In this document: piece after piece, positions 23,383-32,253 of the stretch | Position numbering within the stretch: the stretch's first letter is position 1 | Layout: each line of letters begins with the position of its first letter | Source: Xanthomonas maliensis | Lineage (GTDB): Bacteria > Pseudomonadota > Gammaproteobacteria > Xanthomonadales > Xanthomonadaceae | Length of the DNA: 35,282 nt | Reading direction: 5' to 3' | NCBI RefSeq assembly: GCF_009192945.1 | Contig: NZ_NSET01000061.1 | Coordinates: 1 to 35,282, forward strand | Position numbers and translations under genes: made by a program | Notes under the pieces: generated by a model | What the model saw: only the letters and a program-made list of their open reading frames with translations | The model's database searches: none | What the model was told of the DNA's origin: nothing

Positions 23383-26300
23383 GCATGAAACTGGCGAACG
23401 CGCGTGCGCATGCGGGCTGGGTGGTGAGCGTGCTGGCGCTGGGCCTGCTGGCGCTGTTGCTGTGGGTGGGCGGGCCGTACCTGGCACTCGCTGGCTGGAG
23501 CCCCTTGCGCGGAGTGGCGGCGCGGTTGCTGGCGATCGTGTTGCTGGTCGTGCTGTGGGCAGGCGTGCTGGCGTGGCGCCGCTGGCGGGCATGGCGGCGC
23601 GCTGGTGCCTTGTCCAAGGCCTTGTCCGCGCCCGGACGCGAGGACGACTACGCCCTGCGCAGCGGCCAGGAGCGCGCGCAGCTGCAGGCGCGCTTCCAGC
23701 AGGCCATCGCCTTGCTGCGTCGCCGGCGCGGCGGCAGCGATCTGTATCGGCTGCCGTGGTATGCGTTGATCGGCCCGCCGGGATCGGGCAAGAGCACCTT
23801 GTTGCAGCATTCGGGCTTGCATTTTCCGCTGGCCAACCGGCTCGGCGACCAGGCCTTGCGTGGGGTGGGCGGCACGCGCGACTGCGAGTGGTGGTTCACC
23901 GACGAGGCGGTGTTCCTGGATACCGCCGGCCGCTACACCACCCAGGAATCGGATCAGCGCATCGATGCCTCCGGCTGGGGCGACTTCCTGCGCCTGCTGC
24001 GGCGCCATCGCCCCCGCCGGCCGCTCAACGGCGTGCTGGTGACCATGAGCATGTCCGACCTGCTGTTGCTGGACGCCGACGCGCGGCAAGCACACGCACA
24101 GGCGATCCGCCGCCGCCTGGACGAATTGGCCGAGCATCTGCAGGCTGGCGTGCCGGTCTATCTGATCTTCACCAAATGCGATCTGATCGCCGGCTTCAGC
24201 GAGTTCTTCGAGGACTTGAGCCCGAGCCAGCGCAACCAGGTCTGGGGCGTGTCCTTTCCGCTGGCACACACCCGCGATGGCAGCGCAGCGCGCCAGTTCG
24301 CCGAGGAGTTCGGCGTGCTGCAGCAGTCCTTGGGGGCGCGCGTGTTCGAACGCCTGCAACTGGAGCGCGACCGCCTGCGGCGGGCGTCCATCCTGTCGTT
24401 TCCGCAGCAGCTGGCGGCGCTGGGCGAACGCGCACGCCAGTTCGTGGAGGATGCGTTCGCCGGCACCGCGTACGCCGCACCGACGCTGTTGCGCGGCGTC
24501 TACCTGACCTCCGGAACCCAGGAAGGCATGCCGATCGATCGCATGCTGGGCGCGCTGGCCCGCACCTTCGGGGTGGATGCCGCGCGCGTGCAGACGCCCG
24601 GTGCGCAGCGACGCACCTTCTTCGTCGAGCGGCTGCTGCGCGAGGTGGTGCTGCACGAGTCGGGATTGGTCAACAGCGTGCGCATGCCGCGCCGCGCGGT
24701 GTGGTTGCAGGCAGCCGGCTATGCAGGGATCGCGGTGCTGACCGCTGCGCTGTTGGCGGGCGTGGGCGCCAGCTACCTGGGCAACCGCGCCTATCTGGCG
24801 CAGGTGCACGCGGCCTTGCAGGCGCGGCCGTCGCTGGCCGATCCCAACGCCGCCACGACGCTGCCGGACTATGTGGCGCGCGGCCTGCGGCAGGCCGAGG
24901 CCAACGCCGCAGTGGTCCAGGTGGCGCAGCAATATCAACACGGCGCACCGTGGTCGATGCGGATGGGATTGTTCCAGGGCCACGCCCTGGGCCAGGCGGT
25001 GCAAGCCGGCTATCTGCGCCAGCTCAACGCCAGCCTGCTGCCGGCCTTGGCGCTGCGCCTGCGCAGCGGCCTGGCCGATAACGCGCAGGCACCGCAGGCG
25101 CTGTACTACACCCTCAAGGGCTATCTGATGCTGGGGCAACCGCAGCATCTGGAGACCGCCCAGTTGCGTGCGTTGGCAATGCTGCAGGCACGCACGCTGT
25201 TTCCGCAGGATCGCCACCTGCAGACGCTGATGGATCGCCATCTGCAGGCCTTGTGGGAGCATCCGGCGCAGCTGCGTGCGTTGTCGCTGGATCAGGCACG
25301 CATCGCCCAGGCGCGCGCCAGCCTGCGTGCAGCCGACCTGGCCACGCTGATCTACGGCAACCTGCTGTTGACCCCACCGGCCGGCAGTCCCCTGCGGCTG
25401 GACCAGGCGCTGGGCCTGCTCGCCAACACCTTCGAACGGCGCAGCGGCACCGCACTGGCGGCGCCGATCCCGGCGCTATACACCCAACCGGTGTTCGCCA
25501 GCTTGCAGCGCGAGGGCATTGCCCAGGCGGTGCAGCGTTTCGGCCGCGACGATTGGGTCTTCGGGGCCACGCCGCTGGACGCGGCTGCGCAGCAGCGGCT
25601 GATCACCGTGGTCGGCCAGCGTTACGAAGCCGACTACATCCGCTACTGGGACGCGCTGCTGGCCGACCTGCAATTGCAGCCGGCCAGCGACCTGGCCACG
25701 GCGAGCGCCACTGCCGCCAAGCTGGCCGGACCGACCTCGCCGCTGCGCTTGTTGCTGGGCGTGGTCGGCGAGCACACCCAGGCGATGGACCGCGCACCGC
25801 CGACCGATGCACGCGAACGCGCCACCGCAGCCAGCGCGGCGGCAGGCAAGCTGGCGGCCAAGGCGGGCGCGGTGGCGCCCGGCGGTGCGGCATTGTCGGC
25901 GGCGCTGGCGGGCACTGCCCCGGCTGTTGCTGCAGCGCCAGTGGTGGGGGCGGCCGTCGATGCGCATTTCGCACCGCTCAATGCGCTGGCTGCCGGTGCG
26001 CCGGGCAGTACGCCACTGGACCAGTTGCTCGGTGTGCTCGACCAGCTCGGCAAACAATTGCTCGTGGTGGCCGACGGCAGTGGCGACCCGGCCGCCGCCA
26101 ATGCACAGCTGGCGCTGGCCCGCCAGCAGCTGGCGCAGTTGCCGCCGCCGGTGGCCGGCTGGTTGCAAGGCCTGGCCGGCAGCAGCGCGTTGTTGATGAC
26201 GCAGGGCGCGCGCACCGCGCTGGATCTGCAGGTCCAGCAGTCGGTGGGCGCGGTCTGCAGTGAGTTCGTGCGCGGGCGCTATCCGTTCGATCCAGCCGCG

Positions 26301-26900
26301 CACGCGGAGATCCCGCTGCAGAATTTCGGCGAACTGTTCGGCAGTGGCGGTCGGCTGGATGCGCTCTACACCGGCACGGTGCGGCCGCTGCTGGACACCC
26401 GGGCCGCGCAGTGGCGCTGGAAGGATGGTCCGGAGGCCGTGGTCGGCGCGCCTGCGCTGCCGGGGCAACTGCAATTGGCCGAACGCATTCGGCAGAAATA
26501 TTTCCATGGCGGCCCGACGCCGCAGGTCGGCTTCACCGTATTGGCGCCGACGCTGGGCGAGGGCGTGGCGCGGGTCACCCTGGACATCGAGGGTCAGCGC
26601 TACGACTACCAGGTCGGTGCGGCGCAGAGCATGCCGATGACCTGGCCCGGCCCGGTGCCGGGGCATGTGTCCATCGCCGCCTTCGGTGCCGACGGCACCG
26701 CGCTGGGCACGCTCGACTACCAGGGCGAGTGGGCCCTGTTCCGCGCGCTGCAGGCCGGGCAGCTGCAACAGGCCGACGATGTGCGTTTCGTCGCCAGCTT
26801 CGCGCTCGGTAGCCACACGGTGCAGATCCCCCTGCGCGCCGGCAATCTGCGCCATCCCTTCCTGGACCGCGATGTCCAGCAGTTCGCGTGCGGCAGTTGA
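23379..26900 (+). CDS. tssM: T6SS inner-membrane protein TssM (IcmF)
   Basis: A 1173-residue TssM, the scaffold of the membrane complex. Two N-terminal transmembrane helices (about 13-34 and 48-66) precede a cytoplasmic NTPase-like domain with an intact Walker A (GPPGSGKSTL, from about residue 131) and downstream FTKCDLIAGF. A third helix at about 447-466 (AGIAVLTAALLAGVGASYL) leads to the large periplasmic part (RTALDLQVQQSVGAVCSEFVRGRYPF, then NFGELFGSGGRLDALY), which normally binds TssJ. No tssJ is visible in the window. The start is the ATG overlapping the tssL stop; a nearby ATG at 23385 would be two codons shorter. A much longer frame from 22422 is the shadow of tssL. Confidence 0.95.
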   Translation: MSMKLANARAHAGWVVSVLALGLLALLLWVGGPYLALAGWSPLRGVAARLLAIVLLVVLWAGVLAWRRWRAWRRAGALSKALSAPGREDDYALRSGQERAQLQARFQQAIALLRRRRGGSDLYRLPWYALIGPPGSGKSTLLQHSGLHFPLANRLGDQALRGVGGTRDCEWWFTDEAVFLDTAGRYTTQESDQRIDASGWGDFLRLLRRHRPRRPLNGVLVTMSMSDLLLLDADARQAHAQAIRRRLDELAEHLQAGVPVYLIFTKCDLIAGFSEFFEDLSPSQRNQVWGVSFPLAHTRDGSAARQFAEEFGVLQQSLGARVFERLQLERDRLRRASILSFPQQLAALGERARQFVEDAFAGTAYAAPTLLRGVYLTSGTQEGMPIDRMLGALARTFGVDAARVQTPGAQRRTFFVERLLREVVLHESGLVNSVRMPRRAVWLQAAGYAGIAVLTAALLAGVGASYLGNRAYLAQVHAALQARPSLADPNAATTLPDYVARGLRQAEANAAVVQVAQQYQHGAPWSMRMGLFQGHALGQAVQAGYLRQLNASLLPALALRLRSGLADNAQAPQALYYTLKGYLMLGQPQHLETAQLRALAMLQARTLFPQDRHLQTLMDRHLQALWEHPAQLRALSLDQARIAQARASLRAADLATLIYGNLLLTPPAGSPLRLDQALGLLANTFERRSGTALAAPIPALYTQPVFASLQREGIAQAVQRFGRDDWVFGATPLDAAAQQRLITVVGQRYEADYIRYWDALLADLQLQPASDLATASATAAKLAGPTSPLRLLLGVVGEHTQAMDRAPPTDARERATAASAAAGKLAAKAGAVAPGGAALSAALAGTAPAVAAAPVVGAAVDAHFAPLNALAAGAPGSTPLDQLLGVLDQLGKQLLVVADGSGDPAAANAQLALARQQLAQLPPPVAGWLQGLAGSSALLMTQGARTALDLQVQQSVGAVCSEFVRGRYPFDPAAHAEIPLQNFGELFGSGGRLDALYTGTVRPLLDTRAAQWRWKDGPEAVVGAPALPGQLQLAERIRQKYFHGGPTPQVGFTVLAPTLGEGVARVTLDIEGQRYDYQVGAAQSMPMTWPGPVPGHVSIAAFGADGTALGTLDYQGEWALFRALQAGQLQQADDVRFVASFALGSHTVQIPLRAGNLRHPFLDRDVQQFACGS

Positions 26901-26902
26901 GG

Positions 26903-27487
26903 ATGGCGCTGCATCCGTCCCTTGGTTTCTACGGCAAGCTGCCGGGCGTGGGCGACTTCGTGCAGCGCCGCCTGCCGGCCGAGTTCGTGCTGGCGTGGGA
27001 TGCGCACTTCGCCCGCTGCCTGGACACCGCACGCAATGCGCTGGATGCGGCCTGGCCGGCGGCGTATCGCGGCAGCGGCGTGCGTGCCTTCGTGCTGGGT
27101 GCAGGCGTATGCGGCCCGCAGGCCTGGGCCGGTGCGATCGCGCCGGGCGAGGATCGGGTCGGCCGTTGCTTTCCCCTGGTCGTTGCGCTGCCGCTGGCCG
27201 CCTCGTCGCTGCCGTCGCCGGCCTGGTTCGGCGATGTCTGCGCCTGCCTGGGGCAGGCACTTCGCGCACGTGCCGACGTGGCACTGCTGGAAACGGCGCT
27301 GGAGACCGCTGCCCACGCCAGCGCCGCGCTGCCACCGGCGACCCGCGCGGTGCCATTGCTGGCGCCGGGACTGACGCTGTGGTGGCGCCCGGGCGCTGCA
27401 CCGCAGGCGATCAGCGGCTTGCCGACGCCCGACCAGTATCTGGACTGGCTGCTGGCCGGACAGGACATCACCGAGGTGACCGGATGA
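26903..27487 (+). CDS. tagF: T6SS post-translational repressor TagF
   Basis: A 194-residue TagF (DUF2094). The start PSLGFYGKLPGVGDFVQRRLPAEFVLAWDAHFARCL is diagnostic, followed by GPQAWAGAIAPGEDRVGRCFPLVVA. In Pseudomonas and Agrobacterium TagF holds the T6SS off, in part by binding Fha, until the kinase/phosphatase pathway or other signals release it. In some bacteria it is fused to PppA; here the two are separate but overlap (ATGA). The ATG at 26903 comes two bases after the tssM stop, with GAGG lying across that stop. Confidence 0.93.
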   Translation: MALHPSLGFYGKLPGVGDFVQRRLPAEFVLAWDAHFARCLDTARNALDAAWPAAYRGSGVRAFVLGAGVCGPQAWAGAIAPGEDRVGRCFPLVVALPLAASSLPSPAWFGDVCACLGQALRARADVALLETALETAAHASAALPPATRAVPLLAPGLTLWWRPGAAPQAISGLPTPDQYLDWLLAGQDITEVTG

Positions 27488-28197
27488 CGCTGGCCTACCA
27501 CTCGGCGGGACACACCGAGACCGGCAAGGTGCGCCGGCTCAACGAGGATGCCTTGCTGGTGCGCGAGGACATCGGCCTGTGGGTGGTGGCCGACGGGCTG
27601 GGCGGTCATAGCGCCGGCGACTACGCCAGCCAACTGCTGGTGCAGCGGCTGGCGGTGCTGCAGCGGCCGGCGGAGCTGTGCGACTTCCTCGACGCCATCG
27701 ACGACACCCTGGCGCAGATCAACCATGAGCTGCTGCAATGCGCACGCACGCGCCAGGTCGACATGATCGCCACCACCGTGGTGGTGCTGGTGCACGATCC
27801 GGACTTCATGCTGTGCGGCTGGGTCGGCGACAGCCGCATCTACGCCCAGCATCGCGGCGCCTTCCGCCAGCTCACCCGCGACCATGTGCACGGCGTGCGC
27901 GAGGATCAGACCCACTTCGGCGGCGCCGCTGCGGCGATGCCGCCCGGCGTGCTGACCCGCGCGGTGGGCGCGCAGGAACCGCTGTTCGTCGATTGGGTAC
28001 TGGCCCCCAGCCTGCCCGGCATGCAGTTCCTGCTGTGCAGCGACGGGATCAACAAGGAAATCCCCGATCCGGAGCTGGACCTGGAGTGCCAGCGCCACGG
28101 TGAGCCACGCGCCTTGCTGACGCGGCTGTTCGAACTGGCGATGGGGAGGGCGGCGCGCGACAACGTCACCGCCGTCGTCGTGCGCCTGCAGGAGTAA
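27484..28197 (+). CDS. pppA: T6SS PP2C-type Ser/Thr phosphatase PppA
   Basis: A 237-residue PP2C phosphatase that reverses PpkA phosphorylation of Fha-type targets. Metal-binding motifs are present: RRLNEDALL, VVADGLGGHSAGDYAS, MIATTVVVLV, GWVGDSRIY, LLCSDGINKEI and RDNVTAVVV. There is no signal peptide, so it is cytoplasmic. Start is fixed by the ATGA overlap with tagF. The following ppkA begins four bases after its stop with a strong AGGAG. Confidence 0.95.
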   Translation: MTLAYHSAGHTETGKVRRLNEDALLVREDIGLWVVADGLGGHSAGDYASQLLVQRLAVLQRPAELCDFLDAIDDTLAQINHELLQCARTRQVDMIATTVVVLVHDPDFMLCGWVGDSRIYAQHRGAFRQLTRDHVHGVREDQTHFGGAAAAMPPGVLTRAVGAQEPLFVDWVLAPSLPGMQFLLCSDGINKEIPDPELDLECQRHGEPRALLTRLFELAMGRAARDNVTAVVVRLQE

Positions 28198-28201
28198 AGG
28201 C

Positions 28202-31200
28202 ATGCACGAAGACACCGCCACCGTGACCGAACTGGTCACCGCCATACGCCAAGGCCGCTTGAACCTGGACGCCGTGCTCGCGGCGTTGGCGCGCCGCGAT
28301 GGCCTGGCCGAGGCCGAGTATCGCGATGGCGTAGAGACGCTGTGGACGCTGCGCCGCGACCAGCTGCTCGACGATGCCGGCGCTGCAACGCTGCTCGCGC
28401 GACTGGACGCACTGCGCCGCGGCAGCGCCGACGCCACGCCGGACGACGATGCCACCGTGGTGATGCCGCGACCCAGCAGCCCGCCGGTGATCGATGCCGA
28501 CATCACCCGCGTGCAGCCGGCACAACCGCTGCCGGGCGAGACCTCCAGCCTGACCGGCATGGGACTGGACACGCACACCGGCACCGGTACCGGCACCGGC
28601 ACCGCCGGCACCGCAAGTTTGTCCAGCTGGCAGCAGCTGGCCGATGCCGCCGGCGGCGAGCATGCCAGCGTCGGGAGCCTGCTCAAGGGCCGCTTCCTGC
28701 TCGAACGCGAGCTCGGACGCGGCGGCATGGGGGTGGTCTACCTGGCGCGCGACGAACGCAAGGTGGAAGCGCGCGACCGCGATCCCTGGTTGGCGCTGAA
28801 GGTGCTCAGCGACGAGTTTCGCCGCCATCCGGATGCGCTGGTGGCCCTGCAACGCGAGGCGCGCCGCTCGCAGAAGCTGGCCCACGACAACATCGTGCGC
28901 GTCTACGACTTCGACAAGGACCGCACCCTGGTCTTCATGACCATGGAGTACATCGACGGCTGCGATCTGAAGACGCTGATCCGCGAGCAAGCCTATGCCG
29001 GCATGCCGCTCAAACAGGCCTGGCCGCTGATCGAAGGCATGGGGCAGGCACTGATCCGCGCGCATGCCGCCGGCGTGGTGCATTCGGACTTCAAGCCCGG
29101 CAACGTGATGGTCACCCGCGATGGCGTGGCCAAGGTGTTCGACTTCGGCATTGCGCGCGCCGGCAAGCACGCCGCCGATGCGGCCGGCGAGCAGACGGTG
29201 TTCGACGCCGCCACCCTGGGCGCGCTGACGCCGGCCTACGCCAGCCTGGAAATGCTGCGCGGTCAGGCGCCGACACCGGCCGACGATCTCTACGCGCTGG
29301 GCTGCGTGTGCTTCGAGTTGCTGACCGGCAAGCACCCTTTCGCCAAGCTCAGCGCCGAGGTGGCATTGCGCGAAGGCCGACGCCCGCCGGCAGTGCCTGG
29401 CCTGACCCGGCGCCAGGCCCACGCGCTGTGTGCAGCCGTGGCGTTCCCGGCCGCGCAGCGGCTGCAGCGCGTGCAGCAGTTGCTCGATGGCCTGCGGCCA
29501 CGACGCTTGCGCGAGCGCGCGCTCCCGCTGCTCGGCTACGGTGTCGCCGCGCTGGCGGTGGCCGGCGCCGGCGGTTGGGGCGTGCAGCGTTATCTGCATC
29601 GCCAGCACGTGGCGGAGGTGATCGCCCGCTTCGGTGCGCAGGACCCGCAGCGTTATCGCGATGAGGCCCAGGCCATGCAGGCGCTCTCCAGCCTGGCGCC
29701 GGACGATCGCCGCCGCTTGCTCACCGATCGAAGCGACCTGATCGAGGATTTCCTGCTGCGTCGGCTGGACGCGCTATGGAATCCGGCCGACGGCCGCGAC
29801 GACTACCGCGGCGCCTTGCAGGTGTTCGCGCTGCGCGATCGGCTCCGGCTGTATTCGCCGGCGCTGGATGCCCGACGTCAGGCAATCGAGCGCGAAAAGA
29901 ACGAGCGGCTCAATGCGCTGGACACCGCGCTCAATCGCCAACTGGAGGCGGGGCACTTGTTCGGCACCCGCGGCGACAGCGCGCTGGCCACGCTGGCGCG
30001 GGTGCGGCGTATCGATCCGGACAGCAGCTTGTTGCGGCATCCAGCGCTGGAACTGCGGCTGGACGATGCCATCGCGCAGACGATCGCCGCCGACCAACTG
30101 GCCACCGCACGCGCCGAACTGGCGCAGGCGCGTGCGGCCTTCCCGCAATCGCTGCGGCTGCAATTGCGCGGTGCCGAGGTGGCGCTGGCCGAACAGCACG
30201 CCATCCGCACGCCGGTGGCGCAGCCGCTGCGCGATGCCGCACAGGCACGGCAGGTGCTGGCAACGGCGCTGGCCACGCCGTCCAGCGATCCGGCCTGGCG
30301 CGAACGGGTGGCCGCCGCCATGCAGGCGCTGCCGTCCAGCGAGCGTGCCGGTGCGCGCGCCGAGGTGGCTGCCGCGCTGGTTGCCGCGGTGGCGGCGCAA
30401 AGCGATCCGGCTGCATTGCCCGGCGCACAGGCCTTGGTCGACACCGGCCTGGCGCTGCTACCGCAGTCGCCCGAGCTGCAGGCGCAGCAGCAGCGTTTGC
30501 AGGCCTTGCAGGCGCAGCTGCAGCAGGCCTTGGCGCGCGAAGGCGCCGAGGCCGAGCTGGCTGGCCGGGTGGAGTCGCTGCGGCGCGCTGCCGCTGCCAA
30601 CGATCTGGCCAAGACCCGCGATGCCTTGGCACGGATCCGCACGCTGCAGCCGGAGCATCCGCTGCTGCGCAGCGAAGGTCCGCAGTTGCTCTCGCAGGTG
30701 TATCGCAACAACGCCGCCGATGCGCTTGCGCAAGCGCGCTACGCACAGGCGGCAGACTTGCTCGCGCAGGGCGTGAAAACCTTGGGGCCGCGGCCGGAGC
30801 TACGCACTGCGCAGACGCTGTATACACTGGTTGCGGCGGTGATGGCGGCCGACACGTTGCCGGCTGGCGAGCGCCAGCGGCTGGGGCAACAGCTGCAGGC
30901 GCTGGCGCATCGCGATGCGGCAGCGTTGGCACAGCTGGAAGCGCAGCTGAAGGCAGCCGGCCGCTTGCCGGAAGGCTCGCTGGCGGCGCGGTTGGCGCGC
31001 CCCTCTGTCGCCGACGCCGCGGCCGCGGATGCGCTCGCCCCCAGCAATGCGCCGGCAGCGTCTGCACCGGCGCCCAGGCTGGCACGCGGTGCGCCTGTCG
31101 CCAAGCCGGCCGTCGCCCCCGATCCGGCACGTGGGCGTGCTGCGGCGACTCCGTCCAGCGCGGGGGACGCTGACGAAGCGGCGTTGCCGCCGGTACCCAG

Positions 31201-31837
31201 CGGCCCGGATCCCTGCGGCGGCGCCGGCCTGCCCGGACGCGGCGCGGCCTGTTTCGACATGCTCGGCGACACCCGTGGGCCGATGCTGGTGGTGATTCCT
31301 GGCCGCGACGGCGGCAAGCCGTACGCGCTGTCGCGCGGCGAGGTCGCAGTGGCCGATTTCAACCTGTTCTGCGAGGCCACCGGGCGTTGCACCGCGCAAG
31401 CCGCGACCACGCCCGAGCAGGCGCGCGCGCCGGTGCGCAACATCAGCCTGTTGCAGGCGCGCAGCTACCTGCGCTGGCTGACCATTCGCAGCGGTGGCTG
31501 GCGCTACCGGCTGCCCAGCGATGCCGAATGGCTGCACGCAGCGCAGGCCGACAGCGGCTGGCAACAGGCCGAAGACAGCAACTGCGTGCCGCCGACCGCC
31601 AATGCCGGCGACAGCGTGCGCGCGCCGGTCTCGGTGCGTGGGCGCGCGCCCAATCCCTGGGGGCTGATCAATCTCACCGGCAACGTCTGGGAGTGGGTGA
31701 GTCACGGTGCTGGCGTGCAGACCCGCGGCGGCAGCTTCGCCAGCTACTGGTCCGATTGCACCGTGAACGCCAGCCGCGCCGACAACGGCGCCGCGCAACC
31801 GGACGTGGGCCTGCGCGTGCTGCGGGAGCTGCCATGA
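28202..31837 (+). CDS. ppkA: T6SS Ser/Thr kinase PpkA with FGE/SUMF1-type periplasmic domain
   Basis: A 1211-residue kinase that should phosphorylate the FHA protein to switch on T6SS assembly. The N-terminal 155 residues are low-complexity with a Thr-Gly repeat. The kinase spans about 160-430: GRGGMG loop, K200 (LALKVL), catalytic loop HSDFKPGN (H294, D296) and DFG at D314. The Arg of the usual HRD is Ser, so it is a non-RD kinase. A transmembrane helix at about 444-462 leads to some 540 residues of Ala/Leu-rich helices (LQAQQQRLQALQAQLQQALA). It ends in a formylglycine-generating-enzyme-like domain at about 1010-1211 (PMLVVIPG, YRLPSDAEWLHAA, NPWGLINLTGNVWEWV, TRGGSFASYWSDC, GLRVL). Pseudomonas aeruginosa PpkA instead has a von Willebrand A domain outside. 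The FGE fold probably senses or binds rather than modifying sulfatases, which is inference. Confidence 0.93.
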   Translation: MHEDTATVTELVTAIRQGRLNLDAVLAALARRDGLAEAEYRDGVETLWTLRRDQLLDDAGAATLLARLDALRRGSADATPDDDATVVMPRPSSPPVIDADITRVQPAQPLPGETSSLTGMGLDTHTGTGTGTGTAGTASLSSWQQLADAAGGEHASVGSLLKGRFLLERELGRGGMGVVYLARDERKVEARDRDPWLALKVLSDEFRRHPDALVALQREARRSQKLAHDNIVRVYDFDKDRTLVFMTMEYIDGCDLKTLIREQAYAGMPLKQAWPLIEGMGQALIRAHAAGVVHSDFKPGNVMVTRDGVAKVFDFGIARAGKHAADAAGEQTVFDAATLGALTPAYASLEMLRGQAPTPADDLYALGCVCFELLTGKHPFAKLSAEVALREGRRPPAVPGLTRRQAHALCAAVAFPAAQRLQRVQQLLDGLRPRRLRERALPLLGYGVAALAVAGAGGWGVQRYLHRQHVAEVIARFGAQDPQRYRDEAQAMQALSSLAPDDRRRLLTDRSDLIEDFLLRRLDALWNPADGRDDYRGALQVFALRDRLRLYSPALDARRQAIEREKNERLNALDTALNRQLEAGHLFGTRGDSALATLARVRRIDPDSSLLRHPALELRLDDAIAQTIAADQLATARAELAQARAAFPQSLRLQLRGAEVALAEQHAIRTPVAQPLRDAAQARQVLATALATPSSDPAWRERVAAAMQALPSSERAGARAEVAAALVAAVAAQSDPAALPGAQALVDTGLALLPQSPELQAQQQRLQALQAQLQQALAREGAEAELAGRVESLRRAAAANDLAKTRDALARIRTLQPEHPLLRSEGPQLLSQVYRNNAADALAQARYAQAADLLAQGVKTLGPRPELRTAQTLYTLVAAVMAADTLPAGERQRLGQQLQALAHRDAAALAQLEAQLKAAGRLPEGSLAARLARPSVADAAAADALAPSNAPAASAPAPRLARGAPVAKPAVAPDPARGRAAATPSSAGDADEAALPPVPSGPDPCGGAGLPGRGAACFDMLGDTRGPMLVVIPGRDGGKPYALSRGEVAVADFNLFCEATGRCTAQAATTPEQARAPVRNISLLQARSYLRWLTIRSGGWRYRLPSDAEWLHAAQADSGWQQAEDSNCVPPTANAGDSVRAPVSVRGRAPNPWGLINLTGNVWEWVSHGAGVQTRGGSFASYWSDCTVNASRADNGAAQPDVGLRVLRELP
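28576..28605 (+). repeat. CACCGG hexanucleotide repeat in ppkA
   Basis: Five tandem hexamers (CACCGG, CACCGG, TACCGG, CACCGG, CACCGC) encode a Thr-Gly run in the linker ahead of the kinase domain. Copy changes keep the frame, so slippage would alter only linker length. Confidence 0.85.
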
Positions 31838-32253
31838 GCGGTGGTCTGCACCCAGCCAATGCCCAGCTGCAGGTGCTGGCGGATGCGCATCAGCGGGGTC
31901 AGCTGGATCGCGCGCAGTACCGCGCGCGCCGTCGCGACGTGCTGCAGGCGGCACGGCACGCGCAAGGCGCGGTGACCCAGCGCAGCCCACGCGCTCCCAC
32001 TGCAGCGAAGCCGGGCTCGCTGGGGCGGGGGACGCTCGTGCGGTCTTGGCGCTGGTGGGGCACGGTAATTGTCCTAACTGTGATCACCCTCGCATTTGTT
32101 TTGCTAATATTCACTAAAGGTACGCCTGGGTTGGATCGGCGTTCAGGAAGTGGCGAGCTCCACGGCAGCGCGGGCCACCTCACCCAGTTGAGGACGGCCG
32201 CCGGCCAGGTCGTCCACCCACAACAACGGATGGTTCTAGGGGACAAGCTGTGA
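31834..32253 (+). CDS. Small single-helix membrane protein, SHOCT-like start
   Basis: A 139-residue product that I cannot assign. Residues 10-40 (LQVLADAHQRGQLDRAQYRARRRDVLQAA) resemble the short amphipathic SHOCT/oligomerisation motif. One strong transmembrane segment lies at about 76-95 (GTVIVLTVITLAFVLLIFTK). A polar tail of 45 residues has no family features. It overlaps ppkA by ATGA and tpsB by TGATG, so it bridges the T6SS genes and the two-partner secretion genes. The transmembrane codons are unusually AT-rich for the window. It could be a genuine T6SS accessory membrane protein, or a longer gene whose 3' part was replaced when the TPS genes were joined to the locus. Confidence 0.6.
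   Translation: MSGGLHPANAQLQVLADAHQRGQLDRAQYRARRRDVLQAARHAQGAVTQRSPRAPTAAKPGSLGRGTLVRSWRWWGTVIVLTVITLAFVLLIFTKGTPGLDRRSGSGELHGSAGHLTQLRTAAGQVVHPQQRMVLGDKL
32065..32120 (+). other. AT-rich island at the T6SS-TPS junction
   Basis: Within the small membrane-protein gene about 56 bases (GTAATTGTCCTAACTG through ATTCACTAAAGG) are far richer in A and T than the flanks. TAATAT at 32105-32110 would make a fair -10 element, but no good -35 lies 16-18 bases upstream. It may be a promoter for tpsB, a recombination scar, or simply codons for a hydrophobic helix. Confidence 0.35.

Noticed and set aside
28576..28605. The CACCGG hexamers as a phase-variation switch
   Set aside because: The unit is six bases, so copy-number change cannot alter the frame, and the tract is short and imperfect.
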